DNA from: an uncultured Clostridia bacterium
GTDB lineage: Bacteria > Bacillota > Clostridia > Oscillospirales > Ruminococcaceae
Assembly: GCA_947584825.1 (NCBI GenBank)
Contig: CANPWR010000055.1
Location: forward strand, 1-8,984
DNA length: 8,984 nucleotides
Reading direction: 5' to 3'
Shown: positions 1 to 6,146 of the stretch, in pieces
Position numbering within the stretch: the first letter of the stretch is position 1
Layout of the letters: each line of letters opens with the position of its first letter
Made by a program: the position numbers and the translations under genes
Notes under the pieces: model-generated
Database searches by the model: none
What the model was told of the DNA's origin: nothing
The model's input: only the letters and a program-made list of their open reading frames with translations

Positions 1-5
1 AATTT

Positions 6-27
6 GGTCGTAAATTGGTCGTAAATT
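6..27. repeat. Two tandem copies of an 11-bp unit
   Basis: The unit GGTCGTAAATT occurs twice head to tail at 6-16 and 17-27, preceded by a partial copy (AATTT at 1-5). It lies just beyond the lysS stop codon at the window edge. It could be the end of a longer repeat array outside the window or a chance duplication; only two copies are visible and no function is evident. Confidence 0.5.
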
Positions 28-44
28 TTGCCCTGAACACCCTC

Positions 45-65
45 AAAACCCCAATTCTACGGGGT
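45..65 (-). terminator. Weak candidate terminator of the greA-lysS operon
   Basis: Read on the minus strand, directly after the lysS stop (66-68), the sequence can form a 5-bp stem ACCCC/GGGGT (61-65 with 48-52) around an 8-nt loop, followed by a short run of T (45-48). Position and orientation suit an intrinsic terminator, but the stem is short and the T tract has only four bases, one of them in the stem. Confidence 0.35.
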
Positions 66-1649
66 CTACTTCCCCAACGGCTTCATTGTGGGGAACAATA
101 ACACGTCTCTTATTGAACCCGAATCGGTAAGGAGCATAACAAGTCTATCAAGACCAAAGCCAAGTCCGCCTGTAGGCGGCATACCGTATTCGAGAGCTGT
201 TATGAAGTCCTCGTCAACCTCGGCATTTGCGCCCTGAGCACGCTTTGCCTCAACCTGACGGACAAATCTCTCTTTTTGGTCGATAGGGTCGTTAAGCTCA
301 GAGAACGCATTTCCCATTTCTCTGCAGTATATGAAATATTCAAATCTCTCTGTGAATGCAGGGTTTGTAGGCTTTCTCTTAGCAAGCGGAGAGTTCTCGA
401 CCGGATAGTCGTAAATGATTGTCGGCTGTATCAGCTTGTCCTCAACAAAAGCGTCAAAGAATGCAATTAGAACGTGACCTTTAGTAGCTTTGTCACCCTC
501 ATCAACCTCTACGCCCTTTTCTTTAGCGCAGGCTCTGGCGTCCTCGTCGGTCGCCCAGTCGTTATAGTCAACGCCTGCGTATTTCTTTACAGCCTCGACC
601 ATAGTCAAACGCTCCCAAGGAGCAGCCATATTGATTTCCGTTCCCTGATAGGTTATCACATCACTTCCGCAGACCTTTTTTGTAATGGTGACGTACATAT
701 CCTCTATTAAGTCCATCATACCGTGATAGTCTGTGTAAGCCTGATACATCTCTATTGTGGTGAACTCAGGGTTGTGAGAGGTGTCCATACCCTCGTTTCT
801 GAATATTCTGCCGACTTCGTATACCTTGTCAAAACCGCCGACAATAAGCCTTTTCAGATAAAGCTCAGTCTCGATACGAAGGTACATATCTAGGTTTAGA
901 GCGTTGTGGTGAGTGACAAACGGACGTGCCGCCGCACCTATTTCAAGAGTGTGGAGAACAGGCGTGTCAACTTCGAGGTAACCACGCTCGTCAAGATAGT
1001 TTCTTATTTCCTTTAATATAAGACTTCTCTTTATAAAGGTATCTTTAACGTCAGGATTGCAGATAAGGTCAACATATCTCTGACGGTATCGTTGGTCTCT
1101 GTCTTTAAGGCCGTGCCATTTTTCTGGCAGAGGCAGCAGAGATTTTGATAAAAGCTTGATCTCTTTGGCGTGGATTGAAACTTCGCCCCGCCTTGTTCTA
1201 AAAACAAATCCTTCAATTCCGACAATATCGCCGATGTCCCACTTCTTGAACTCGGCAAAGGTATCCTCACCTATATCGTTCATTCTTATATAAACCTGAA
1301 TCCTGTCGCTCCCGTCACGAACGTCTATGAAGTTTGCCTTGCCCATATCACGCCAGCTTACTATTCTTCCTGCTATACGGACAGTCTTTTCCTTGAGCTT
1401 TTCAAGAGCGGCATTTTTGGCTTCTTCATCGCCGTTTGCCTCTGCTATGATTTTAGCCTCTGTTTTTTCGTATTCAGCTTTAGCGTCAGCATTCTTTATG
1501 GTTACATCATAGCTTGTTATCTCGTAAGGGTTTTCGCCCTTTGACTTTAAGTCATTCAGTTTATCGATTCTTATTTGCTTAAGTCCGTTTATTTCCTCCT
1601 GAGAAATTTCTTCTTCAAGAAGAGCCTCAGTCTTAATTTTGTCACTCAT
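66..1649 (-). CDS. lysS: Lysine--tRNA ligase, class II
   Basis: Cytoplasmic class II lysyl-tRNA synthetase, which charges tRNA-Lys with lysine using ATP. The protein has 527 residues. An N-terminal helix (about 1-45) leads to an OB-fold anticodon-binding domain (about 90-170, with MGKANFIDVRDG at 102-113). The class II catalytic core follows: motif 1 around 216-231, motif 2 with RNEGMDTSHNPEFT (284-297), and motif 3 with GGLGFGLDRLVML (494-506). The end RDVLLFPTMKP is typical of the family. It is somewhat longer than the usual roughly 500 residues because of an extra Lys/Glu/Ala-rich, probably helical stretch at about 52-88, before the OB fold. The ATG start is supported by AAAAAGGAG at 1661-1668 (11-nt spacing). 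It lies 39 bp downstream of greA and is very likely co-transcribed with it. Function is near certain; only the role of the extra helix is open. Confidence 0.97.
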   Translation of the reverse strand: MSDKIKTEALLEEEISQEEINGLKQIRIDKLNDLKSKGENPYEITSYDVTIKNADAKAEYEKTEAKIIAEANGDEEAKNAALEKLKEKTVRIAGRIVSWRDMGKANFIDVRDGSDRIQVYIRMNDIGEDTFAEFKKWDIGDIVGIEGFVFRTRRGEVSIHAKEIKLLSKSLLPLPEKWHGLKDRDQRYRQRYVDLICNPDVKDTFIKRSLILKEIRNYLDERGYLEVDTPVLHTLEIGAAARPFVTHHNALNLDMYLRIETELYLKRLIVGGFDKVYEVGRIFRNEGMDTSHNPEFTTIEMYQAYTDYHGMMDLIEDMYVTITKKVCGSDVITYQGTEINMAAPWERLTMVEAVKKYAGVDYNDWATDEDARACAKEKGVEVDEGDKATKGHVLIAFFDAFVEDKLIQPTIIYDYPVENSPLAKRKPTNPAFTERFEYFIYCREMGNAFSELNDPIDQKERFVRQVEAKRAQGANAEVDEDFITALEYGMPPTGGLGFGLDRLVMLLTDSGSIRDVLLFPTMKPLGK

Positions 1650-1688
1650 TTGTGTATATGCTCCTTTTTATTCGTTGTCTTGAAATAA

Positions 1689-2165
1689 TTACTTGCTTAT
1701 CTCTAAAATTTTAAATTTTAAAAGTCCTACGGGAGCTTCAACTTCAAAGATCTCTCCTACTTTTTTCTTGAGAGCAGCTTTTCCTATTGGAGAATCATCA
1801 GAAATCTTTCCATTATCAGGGTCGGATTCTGTTGAACCCACTATTTGCAGGGTTTCTGTTGTTTTAAGCTCCAAGTCCTCAATTTTGATTTTAGAGCCGA
1901 TTGAAACTTCCTCTAAGGATATATTGTCATCATCTACAATAACTGCATTGGCAATCATCTGCTCAAGTTCGGTAATTCTTGCTTCAAGGATACCCTGTTC
2001 GTTCTTTGCCTCGTCATACTCAGCATTTTCCGAAAGGTCTCCGAATGAGCGAGCCTCTTTAAGCTTAGCGGCAACCTCGCTTCTTCTAACCGTTACAAGG
2101 TACTCTAAATCCTCTTCTAATTTTTTATATCCTTCTTTTGATACAGATAAATTCTTTACTGCCAT
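1689..2165 (-). CDS. greA: Transcription elongation factor GreA
   Basis: GreA enters the secondary channel of stalled, backtracked RNA polymerase and stimulates cleavage of the extruded transcript so that elongation resumes. The 158-residue length is normal for the family. The N-terminal coiled coil (about 10-75) carries the tip motif FGDLSENAEYDEAKNEQ, with the two acidic residues D43 and E46 that coordinate the catalytic metal in known GreA proteins. The C-terminal FKBP-like domain (about 80-158) includes SPIGKAALKKKVGE. The ATG start is preceded by AGGAG at 2174-2178 with good spacing. greA is the first gene of a greA-lysS operon, driven by the sigma-A promoter at 2229-2257. No sign of damage or transfer. 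Confidence 0.97.
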   Translation of the reverse strand: MAVKNLSVSKEGYKKLEEDLEYLVTVRRSEVAAKLKEARSFGDLSENAEYDEAKNEQGILEARITELEQMIANAVIVDDDNISLEEVSIGSKIKIEDLELKTTETLQIVGSTESDPDNGKISDDSPIGKAALKKKVGEIFEVEAPVGLLKFKILEISK

Positions 2166-2228
2166 AGTTATATCTCCTCACGTTTGAATTTCAAATAATA
2201 ATTTAAGCTCTATACAGCTTATCAAATA

Positions 2229-2257
2229 ATTATATAGCATATAACTGAAAAAGTCAA
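2229..2257 (-). promoter_or_regulatory. Sigma-A promoter of greA-lysS
   Basis: On the minus strand, TTGACT (2257-2252) and TATAAT (2234-2229) are separated by exactly 17 bp, a near-consensus vegetative promoter. Transcription should start near 2222, giving a leader of about 57 nt before greA. Confidence 0.85.
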
Positions 2258-2282
2258 GATTGAGCCAACGTAATCTTCCGTT

Positions 2283-2322
2283 TGTCGAATTTTGTCGAAA
2301 TGTTTTTAATAAAATTGTCGAA
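2283..2322 (+). promoter_or_regulatory. Cluster of three perfect Spo0A boxes
   Basis: The 7-mer TGTCGAA, the core of the 0A box bound by the sporulation regulator Spo0A, occurs at 2283-2289, 2293-2299 and 2316-2322, all in the same orientation. The first two are one helical turn apart (10 bp), the arrangement known from Spo0A-controlled promoters such as spoIIG of Bacillus; the third is 23 bp further on. They sit between the divergent greA promoter and the 88-residue gene at 2419. The third box lies just before a TATAAT at 2331-2336. Chance expectation for this exact 7-mer is about one in the whole window counting both strands, so three in 40 bp is notable. Binding itself is inferred. Confidence 0.65.
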
Positions 2323-2330
2323 TTATGTTG

Positions 2331-2336
2331 TATAAT
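2331..2336 (+). promoter_or_regulatory. Candidate -10 element of the DUF6514-like gene
   Basis: TATAAT at 2331-2336 is a perfect sigma-A -10 hexamer, but no good -35 lies 16-18 bp upstream: 2308-2313 reads AATAAA. Lack of a -35 next to regulator boxes is typical of activator-dependent promoters. The predicted start near 2343 leaves a leader of about 75 nt before the ATG at 2419. Confidence 0.45.
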
Positions 2337-2418
2337 GTAGTAAAGAAGTTTGATTTTGTATTTTAGCGGTTTTAATAACTCACTGTAAAAGTAAAATTAT
2401 TATAAAGGAGTGTTATGA

Positions 2419-2685
2419 ATGGAAAAGGTATTAAAAGCACAAAATTCAAAGGATAACTCAACCCGTTACAGTCTTGTTGAAAGTGAAGTTGAGTTAGATG
2501 GCGAGAAGGCATTGACTTACGGTATAAGAATTGAAGGCGTAATATCAGGGAAAAAAGAAAAATCGGAGATTTTGGACATCACAACCAATTATCAAAAGGC
2601 GGAAATATTGTTTAGGCTGATTGTTCATTCTGAAATAACTCCGGTAACATTAAAAGATGTAGCTGAGGATTTTGTCAATTCTTAA
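2419..2685 (+). CDS. Small DUF6514-like protein of unknown function
   Basis: An 88-residue soluble protein with no signal peptide, membrane segment or cysteine pair. It looks like the small clostridial DUF6514 family: an N-terminal beta-rich stretch (RYSLVESEVELDGEKALTYG at about 16-35, continuing IRIEG), a Lys/Glu-rich turn (about 44-50), and a C-terminal part resembling a helix-strand-helix (ITTNYQKAEILFRLIVHSEI). The family is uncharacterised as far as I know, and the assignment is from memory of the pattern, not a search. The start is supported by AAAGGAG at 2404-2410 with 8-nt spacing; an ATG at 2415 is in another frame and leads only to a 13-codon peptide. The gene stands alone, followed by 248 bp without genes. 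Three Spo0A boxes upstream suggest control during entry into sporulation. Confidence 0.75.
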   Translation: MEKVLKAQNSKDNSTRYSLVESEVELDGEKALTYGIRIEGVISGKKEKSEILDITTNYQKAEILFRLIVHSEITPVTLKDVAEDFVNS

Positions 2686-2850
2686 ATTCTTTAATATAAT
2701 AAAGCTATGAAGAATAGTTATTTATAAATCTAGGTTTACATTTCAGAAAAGCCGTTAAAAATACAGGTTCTTCTTAATCGTTATAAAATAAATGCACAAA
2801 TTTATTAGTCGCTTGTTTAATGACGGGTAAGTCCCTTATTGAACAATATT

Positions 2851-2898
2851 TTGATATATTTGGTATTTACTCTTGCAATTAAACACTATATATGATAT
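2851..2898. promoter_or_regulatory. Candidate pair of NrdR boxes
   Basis: The sequence at 2883-2898 matches the palindromic NrdR-box consensus (acaCwAtATaTwGtgt, quoted from memory) at 13 of 16 positions; its left half ACACTATATAT is perfect. A weaker half-conserved copy sits at 2851-2866 (right part ending TTTGGTAT, 9 of 16). The copies start 32 bp apart, about three helical turns, which is the spacing reported for paired NrdR boxes. The better box fills most of the spacer of the nrdR promoter and overlaps its -10, as a repressor site would. AT-richness inflates chance matches, so this is a candidate only. Confidence 0.45.
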
Positions 2899-2901
2899 AA
2901 T
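2873..2901 (+). promoter_or_regulatory. Sigma-A promoter of nrdR
   Basis: TTGCAA (2873-2878) and TATAAT (2896-2901) are separated by 17 bp, and the -10 is preceded by TGA (extended -10, TGn). The expected start near 2908 gives a short leader before the ribosome binding site AAGGAG at 2920-2925. Confidence 0.8.
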
Positions 2902-2933
2902 TAATGTAAATATAATGATAAGGAGAGCTAGCT

Positions 2934-3374
2934 ATGAGATGTCCATTTTGCAATTATGAGGACACAAAGGTAATCGACTCACGTCCTAGTGATGAGAAAA
3001 AGAGACGCCGCCGTGAGTGTACGAATTGCGGCAGGAGATTTACCACTTATGAAGTTGTCGAAAAACCCACTCTTATGGTTTATAAAAAAGACGGAAGCTT
3101 TGAGCCGTTTGAAAGAGAAAAAATTATTAAGGCTATCGGTAATGCAATAAAAAAGCGTCCTGTAAGCGTTGAGGATGTTAATTCACTGGTAGAGGAAATA
3201 GAAAACACATATGCAAATGCAATGCAGACCGAAACAACAACAAGTGAGATAGGTGATAAGGTTTTAGCGGGACTTAAAAAGCTTGACCACGTTGCATATG
3301 TTCGATTTGCGTCTGTGTATAAAGACTTTAATGATTTAGACAGCTTTATTAAGATTATTGCGGAAATCAGCTAG
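2934..3374 (+). CDS. nrdR: Transcriptional repressor NrdR
   Basis: NrdR is a nucleotide-sensing repressor of ribonucleotide reductase operons. It binds ATP/dATP through its ATP-cone and DNA (NrdR boxes) through an N-terminal zinc ribbon. The 146-residue protein has the zinc ribbon C3-x2-C6 and C29-x2-C32 with the Arg-rich RRRREC and GRRFTTYE motifs, then the ATP-cone (about 45-140: KPTLMVYKKDGSFEPFEREK, KAIGNAIKKRPVS, and VAYVRFASVYKDF at about 120-132). The stretch between the cysteine pairs is about two residues shorter than the usual RPSEDGNxIRRRREC pattern. ATG 2934 has AAGGAG at 2920-2925. No nrd genes lie in the window; the candidate NrdR box in its own promoter suggests autoregulation. 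It ends only 9 bp from the convergent DUF4363 gene. Confidence 0.96.
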   Translation: MRCPFCNYEDTKVIDSRPSDEKKRRRRECTNCGRRFTTYEVVEKPTLMVYKKDGSFEPFEREKIIKAIGNAIKKRPVSVEDVNSLVEEIENTYANAMQTETTTSEIGDKVLAGLKKLDHVAYVRFASVYKDFNDLDSFIKIIAEIS

Positions 3375-3383
3375 CTTGAAATA

Positions 3384-3761
3384 TCAGAATATACTGTGAA
3401 GGTACGGGAATTCGTTGTTATAGATCAGAGTAATTCCGTATTTTATGGTTTCACATTCAGAATACAGTTCTTCACTGTCTTTCAACAAAAGAGCTTTAAG
3501 CTTTGAGCATGAGGCTGAAATATCCTCTAAGCAGGAGCTTTCTACAAGAAACGAAACACAAATATAATATTTTTTCCAGGACCGACTGAACTCATCGATT
3601 TTTTCGAGAGCTTGGTCGGTTTTTCTATCTTCGGCAAACTCTGTTATAGAGTCAATAGTTTTAATAAGCTGCTGATTTTTATTGTTTATCAAAAACAAGG
3701 ATAAAACAGAGCCTGTAATTATGATGACGAGTATCGTTACACAAAGGATAAGTCTTTTCAA
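3384..3761 (-). CDS. DUF4363 family membrane-anchored protein
   Basis: A 125-residue protein with one N-terminal membrane segment or uncleaved signal anchor (about 4-25, ILCVTILVIIITGSVLSLFL) and a predicted helical, extracytoplasmic remainder. That part includes the EKIDEFSRSWKKYY stretch (about 53-66) and the ending NNEFPYLHSIF. The pattern and the position beside a DUF421 gene fit DUF4363, a family of unknown function often found next to DUF421 genes in clostridia (recalled, not searched). The start is TTG at 3759-3761, supported by AAAGGAGG at 3769-3776 (7-nt spacing), which lies inside the last codons of the upstream gene. The two genes overlap by 4 nt (TTGA), so they are probably translationally coupled. 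In a spore former an inner-membrane role is plausible but inferred. Confidence 0.75.
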   Translation of the reverse strand: MKRLILCVTILVIIITGSVLSLFLINNKNQQLIKTIDSITEFAEDRKTDQALEKIDEFSRSWKKYYICVSFLVESSCLEDISASCSKLKALLLKDSEELYSECETIKYGITLIYNNEFPYLHSIF

Positions 3762-4435
3762 TTCAAATCCTCCTTTTTAATCAACTTATAATTTTTATCT
3801 TCGTCACAGGACATAAGAAATACGTCTGATGCATCGACCTTGTTTTTGGAAAGCGTTTCGTTTATAAACTTCATGTCAAGACCCAAAAAATCTATAGCTC
3901 CATGCATAATAACTCCGTCGTCGATCAGAATTTGCGGCGGATTTTTTGATTCGCTGTAAAGCTCTATATCAGAGGGCGTGATCGGACTGTAATCATTTTT
4001 TTGCATAACGCTTATTTTCCCTGTAGTTTCGACAATTGCATACTGAACTTCGTTTATGTCAAAGATGTTGTAATCGTGAAGGCTCTCCATTAAGTCGTCA
4101 ACAGAATACCGCAGCTTTTTCATTTGCTTTTGGTCTATAACTCCGTTTGATATGATTACTTTCGGGCTTCCCGACACCATCTGCCTTAGCTTTCTTGAAC
4201 GCAGAGTGAGTGCAGACATAATAACGTCCAGGCTGACTAGGGTAAGCATTGGGATTATTCCCGTTGCCATTGGTATGGTGGTATCCTCTATTGGAAGAGT
4301 TGCTATGTTTGATAAGAGAATTGTTATTACAAGCTCTGATGGCTGGAGTTCTCCTATCTGACGCTTTCCCATAAGTCGTATTGAGAATATTACAAGTGCA
4401 TAAAGAATTATGGCTCTGAAAAATACTATAAGCAA
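3758..4435 (-). CDS. DUF421 family membrane protein (YetF-like)
   Basis: A 225-residue protein of the DUF421/YetF type. Three membrane segments occupy the N-terminal third (about 1-19, 33-50, 57-76), with the family signature RLMGKRQIGELQPSELVITI at 20-39. A cytoplasmic alpha/beta domain follows (about 90-150: GSPKVIISNGVIDQKQMKKL, then the DLMESLHDYNIFDINEVQYA region), then a poorly conserved tail to 225. In Bacillus, DUF421 proteins such as YetF and the related 2Duf are reported in the spore inner membrane with effects on wet-heat resistance; the biochemical activity is unknown. The start is TTG at 4433-4435 with AAAGGA at 4447-4452. It matches the usual MLIVFFR beginning of the family, and no other start in frame is credible. 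It heads a two-gene unit with DUF4363 and is divergent from gerAA across 185 bp. I found no convincing promoter for it. Confidence 0.85.
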   Translation of the reverse strand: MLIVFFRAIILYALVIFSIRLMGKRQIGELQPSELVITILLSNIATLPIEDTTIPMATGIIPMLTLVSLDVIMSALTLRSRKLRQMVSGSPKVIISNGVIDQKQMKKLRYSVDDLMESLHDYNIFDINEVQYAIVETTGKISVMQKNDYSPITPSDIELYSESKNPPQILIDDGVIMHGAIDFLGLDMKFINETLSKNKVDASDVFLMSCDEDKNYKLIKKEDLN

Positions 4436-4539
4436 ATTACAGCACGTCCTTTCGCTGAATTAAAATTCCTATAAATAACTTTTCCAAAATAACAAATAAT
4501 ACACATAAGACGTGTTTAATTTTTGAATTAGAATACAAC

Positions 4540-4568
4540 GTATAAATTTTGAAAATACACTAATATTA
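4540..4568 (+). promoter_or_regulatory. Candidate sigma-G promoter of the gerA-type operon
   Basis: GTATA (4540-4544) and AATATTA (4562-4568) are separated by 17 bp. This fits the forespore sigma-G pattern (GHATR, 17-18 bp, CATnHTA, from memory) at all -35 positions and at five of six fixed -10 positions; the leading C is missing. The expected start near 4575 gives a leader of about 45 nt ahead of the strong AAAGGAGG. gerA operons are under sigma-G in Bacillus, so the match is expected, but AT-rich DNA makes such matches cheap. Confidence 0.45.
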
Positions 4569-4620
4569 ACTAATGAATGTAAGTTTTATTAAATGCGAAA
4601 ATGTTAAAGGAGGAAAGTAA

Positions 4621-6120
4621 GTGGAAGGGAAAACAGTTGTAAAAGTAAATGAATATAATTACGAAACAGCGCTGATTTCAAAAAGTCTTAAGCAAGCCAT
4701 TTTGGATCTGAAAATCATATCGGGCAAAACAATGGATCTTAACATTATGGAGGTTGAACTATCAGAGCACAAATGTGCTGTTGTTTCAATAGAGGGAATG
4801 GCATCTACATCATCAATGGCGGAGCTTGTTTTCAGACCGCTTATGGAGTTCGACGTTAAAGGCTATGCTACAGAAGATGATGTGTTTAAGTTCCTGACTA
4901 AGCAAAGTCTTCTATCTGCAGAGAGAAAAATCCTCACAACTTACGGAGAGGTTTTTCTTACTCTTTTTTCAGGCTTTGCGGTTGTATTCATCGACGGCTG
5001 TGACAAGTGCGTAGCATTCGGAATACAGGGCTTTGACAAGCGTTCTATAGAGGAACCGACAAGCGACGGAAACCTAAACGGTTCTCACGAAGGCTTTATT
5101 GAAACGATAAGAACAAACATATCGCTTATTAGAAGAAGGCTTAAAACACCTAAGCTCAGATTTGATATGCAGCAGATAGGAAGCGACAGCAAAACAGACG
5201 TGTGCGTGGCGTATATAACAGATAAAGCTCCGCAGGGGGTAATAGACAAGGTAAAGGAAAACCTCAATAAAATAAATCTTGATACGATAATAACTACCGG
5301 ATATGTAGAGCCGTTTCTTCAGGGAAAGCACAAGAGTTTGTTTTCAAATGTTCTTTCAACTGACAGACCTGACGCATTTTGTGCCAAGCTAAACGAGGGA
5401 AGGGTAGGCATACTTGTTGACGGTGTTCCGCTTGCGCTTATATGCCCATCGCTGTTTATTGAAAATTTCCAGACGATTGACGATTATGTAAACAAGCCTT
5501 TTTATACAACGTATATCAGGTGGATAAAATACATTGCTTTTTTTCTTGCAATTGCACTACCGGGAATTTGTGTTGCCATAGCTACAAATCATCCTGAAAT
5601 TCTTACTCACAAATTTTTAATGAATCTTGCAGCAAGCGAAGAGGTTACGCCATACTCATTTTTCTTTGAAGCATTTATCATAACAATAATGTATGAGCTG
5701 ATGAGAGAGGCAGGAATAAGACTTCCCAAGGCAATAGGCGGAGCGGTATCTATAGTAGGAGCTTTGATTATCGGTGACGCAGCAGTATCAAGCAGTTTGG
5801 TGTCCGCACCGCTTTTGATAATAATAGGACTCACTGCTACTGCGTCGTTTGTTATCCCGAACTTAAATCCCCAGACTTCAGTTTTCAGAATGTTGTTTAT
5901 TATTTCAGGAGGCTTTGCCGGACTTTTCGGAATAACTTTATGTTTTGCATTTATGCTTATTAATATTTCCGCACTTGAGAATTATGGAGTTCCTTATAAC
6001 GCTCCTATATCACCGTTTACGTTTAAGGCAATGCGTGACGTTGTAACAAGACCAAGCTTTTTAAAGCTAGGCAGGTCTAAGACTGTTGTTGAGAATTTAA
6101 ACGGCGCTAAAAAGATTTAA
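4621..6120 (+). CDS. Germinant receptor subunit A (GerAA/GerKA family)
   Basis: The A subunit of a GerA-type receptor of the spore inner membrane, which with B and C subunits senses small-molecule nutrients and triggers germination. The protein has 499 residues. The N-terminal soluble domain (about 1-290) carries the family motif HEGFIETIRTNISLIRRRL (156-174) and DGVPLALICPSLFIENFQTI (267-286). The C-terminal membrane domain (about 300-450, several helices) contains TPYSFFFEAF (343-352), MREAGIRLPKAIGGAVSIVG (361-380) and ASFVIPNLN (408-416). A cytoplasmic end with PFTFKAMRDVVTRP (465-478) follows. Length and motifs are normal. The start is GTG, fixed by AAAGGAGG at 4606-4613 with 7-nt spacing. 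It is first in the gerAA-gerAB-gerAC cluster, with a candidate sigma-G promoter upstream. The germinant cannot be told from sequence. Confidence 0.95.
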   Translation: MEGKTVVKVNEYNYETALISKSLKQAILDLKIISGKTMDLNIMEVELSEHKCAVVSIEGMASTSSMAELVFRPLMEFDVKGYATEDDVFKFLTKQSLLSAERKILTTYGEVFLTLFSGFAVVFIDGCDKCVAFGIQGFDKRSIEEPTSDGNLNGSHEGFIETIRTNISLIRRRLKTPKLRFDMQQIGSDSKTDVCVAYITDKAPQGVIDKVKENLNKINLDTIITTGYVEPFLQGKHKSLFSNVLSTDRPDAFCAKLNEGRVGILVDGVPLALICPSLFIENFQTIDDYVNKPFYTTYIRWIKYIAFFLAIALPGICVAIATNHPEILTHKFLMNLAASEEVTPYSFFFEAFIITIMYELMREAGIRLPKAIGGAVSIVGALIIGDAAVSSSLVSAPLLIIIGLTATASFVIPNLNPQTSVFRMLFIISGGFAGLFGITLCFAFMLINISALENYGVPYNAPISPFTFKAMRDVVTRPSFLKLGRSKTVVENLNGAKKI

Positions 6121-6146
6121 CTGAAAATGTCTTAGGATTGAAATTC

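Noticed and set aside
1693..2187. 164-codon plus-strand open frame opposite greA
   Set aside because: Lies entirely across a certain greA gene; Ser/Leu/Ile-rich content is the usual complement of a charged coiled-coil gene.
2288..2302. Possible CodY box overlapping the second Spo0A box
   Set aside because: Four mismatches to the AATTTTCWGAAAATT consensus, whereas the Spo0A boxes are perfect and repeated.
2415..2456. ATG 2415 as start of the DUF6514-like gene
   Set aside because: Different frame, ends after 13 codons, and is too close (4 nt) to AAAGGAG; ATG 2419 has ideal spacing.
2787..2806. Hairpin AATAAAT/ATTTATT as terminator after the DUF6514-like gene
   Set aside because: Stem of A-T pairs only, about 100 bp past the stop and with no T-run after it.
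3056..3062. Spo0A-box 7-mer TGTCGAA in nrdR, and its complement at 4028-4034 in the DUF421 gene
   Set aside because: Single copies inside coding sequence match the chance rate of about one per window for this 7-mer.
2926..3376. Identical AGCTAGCT 8-mers directly before the nrdR start and across its stop (2926-2933, 3369-3376)
   Set aside because: Looks like gene-bracketing repeats or cloning sites, but the second copy is needed for coding and the stop codon; an 8-bp palindrome twice is plausibly chance.
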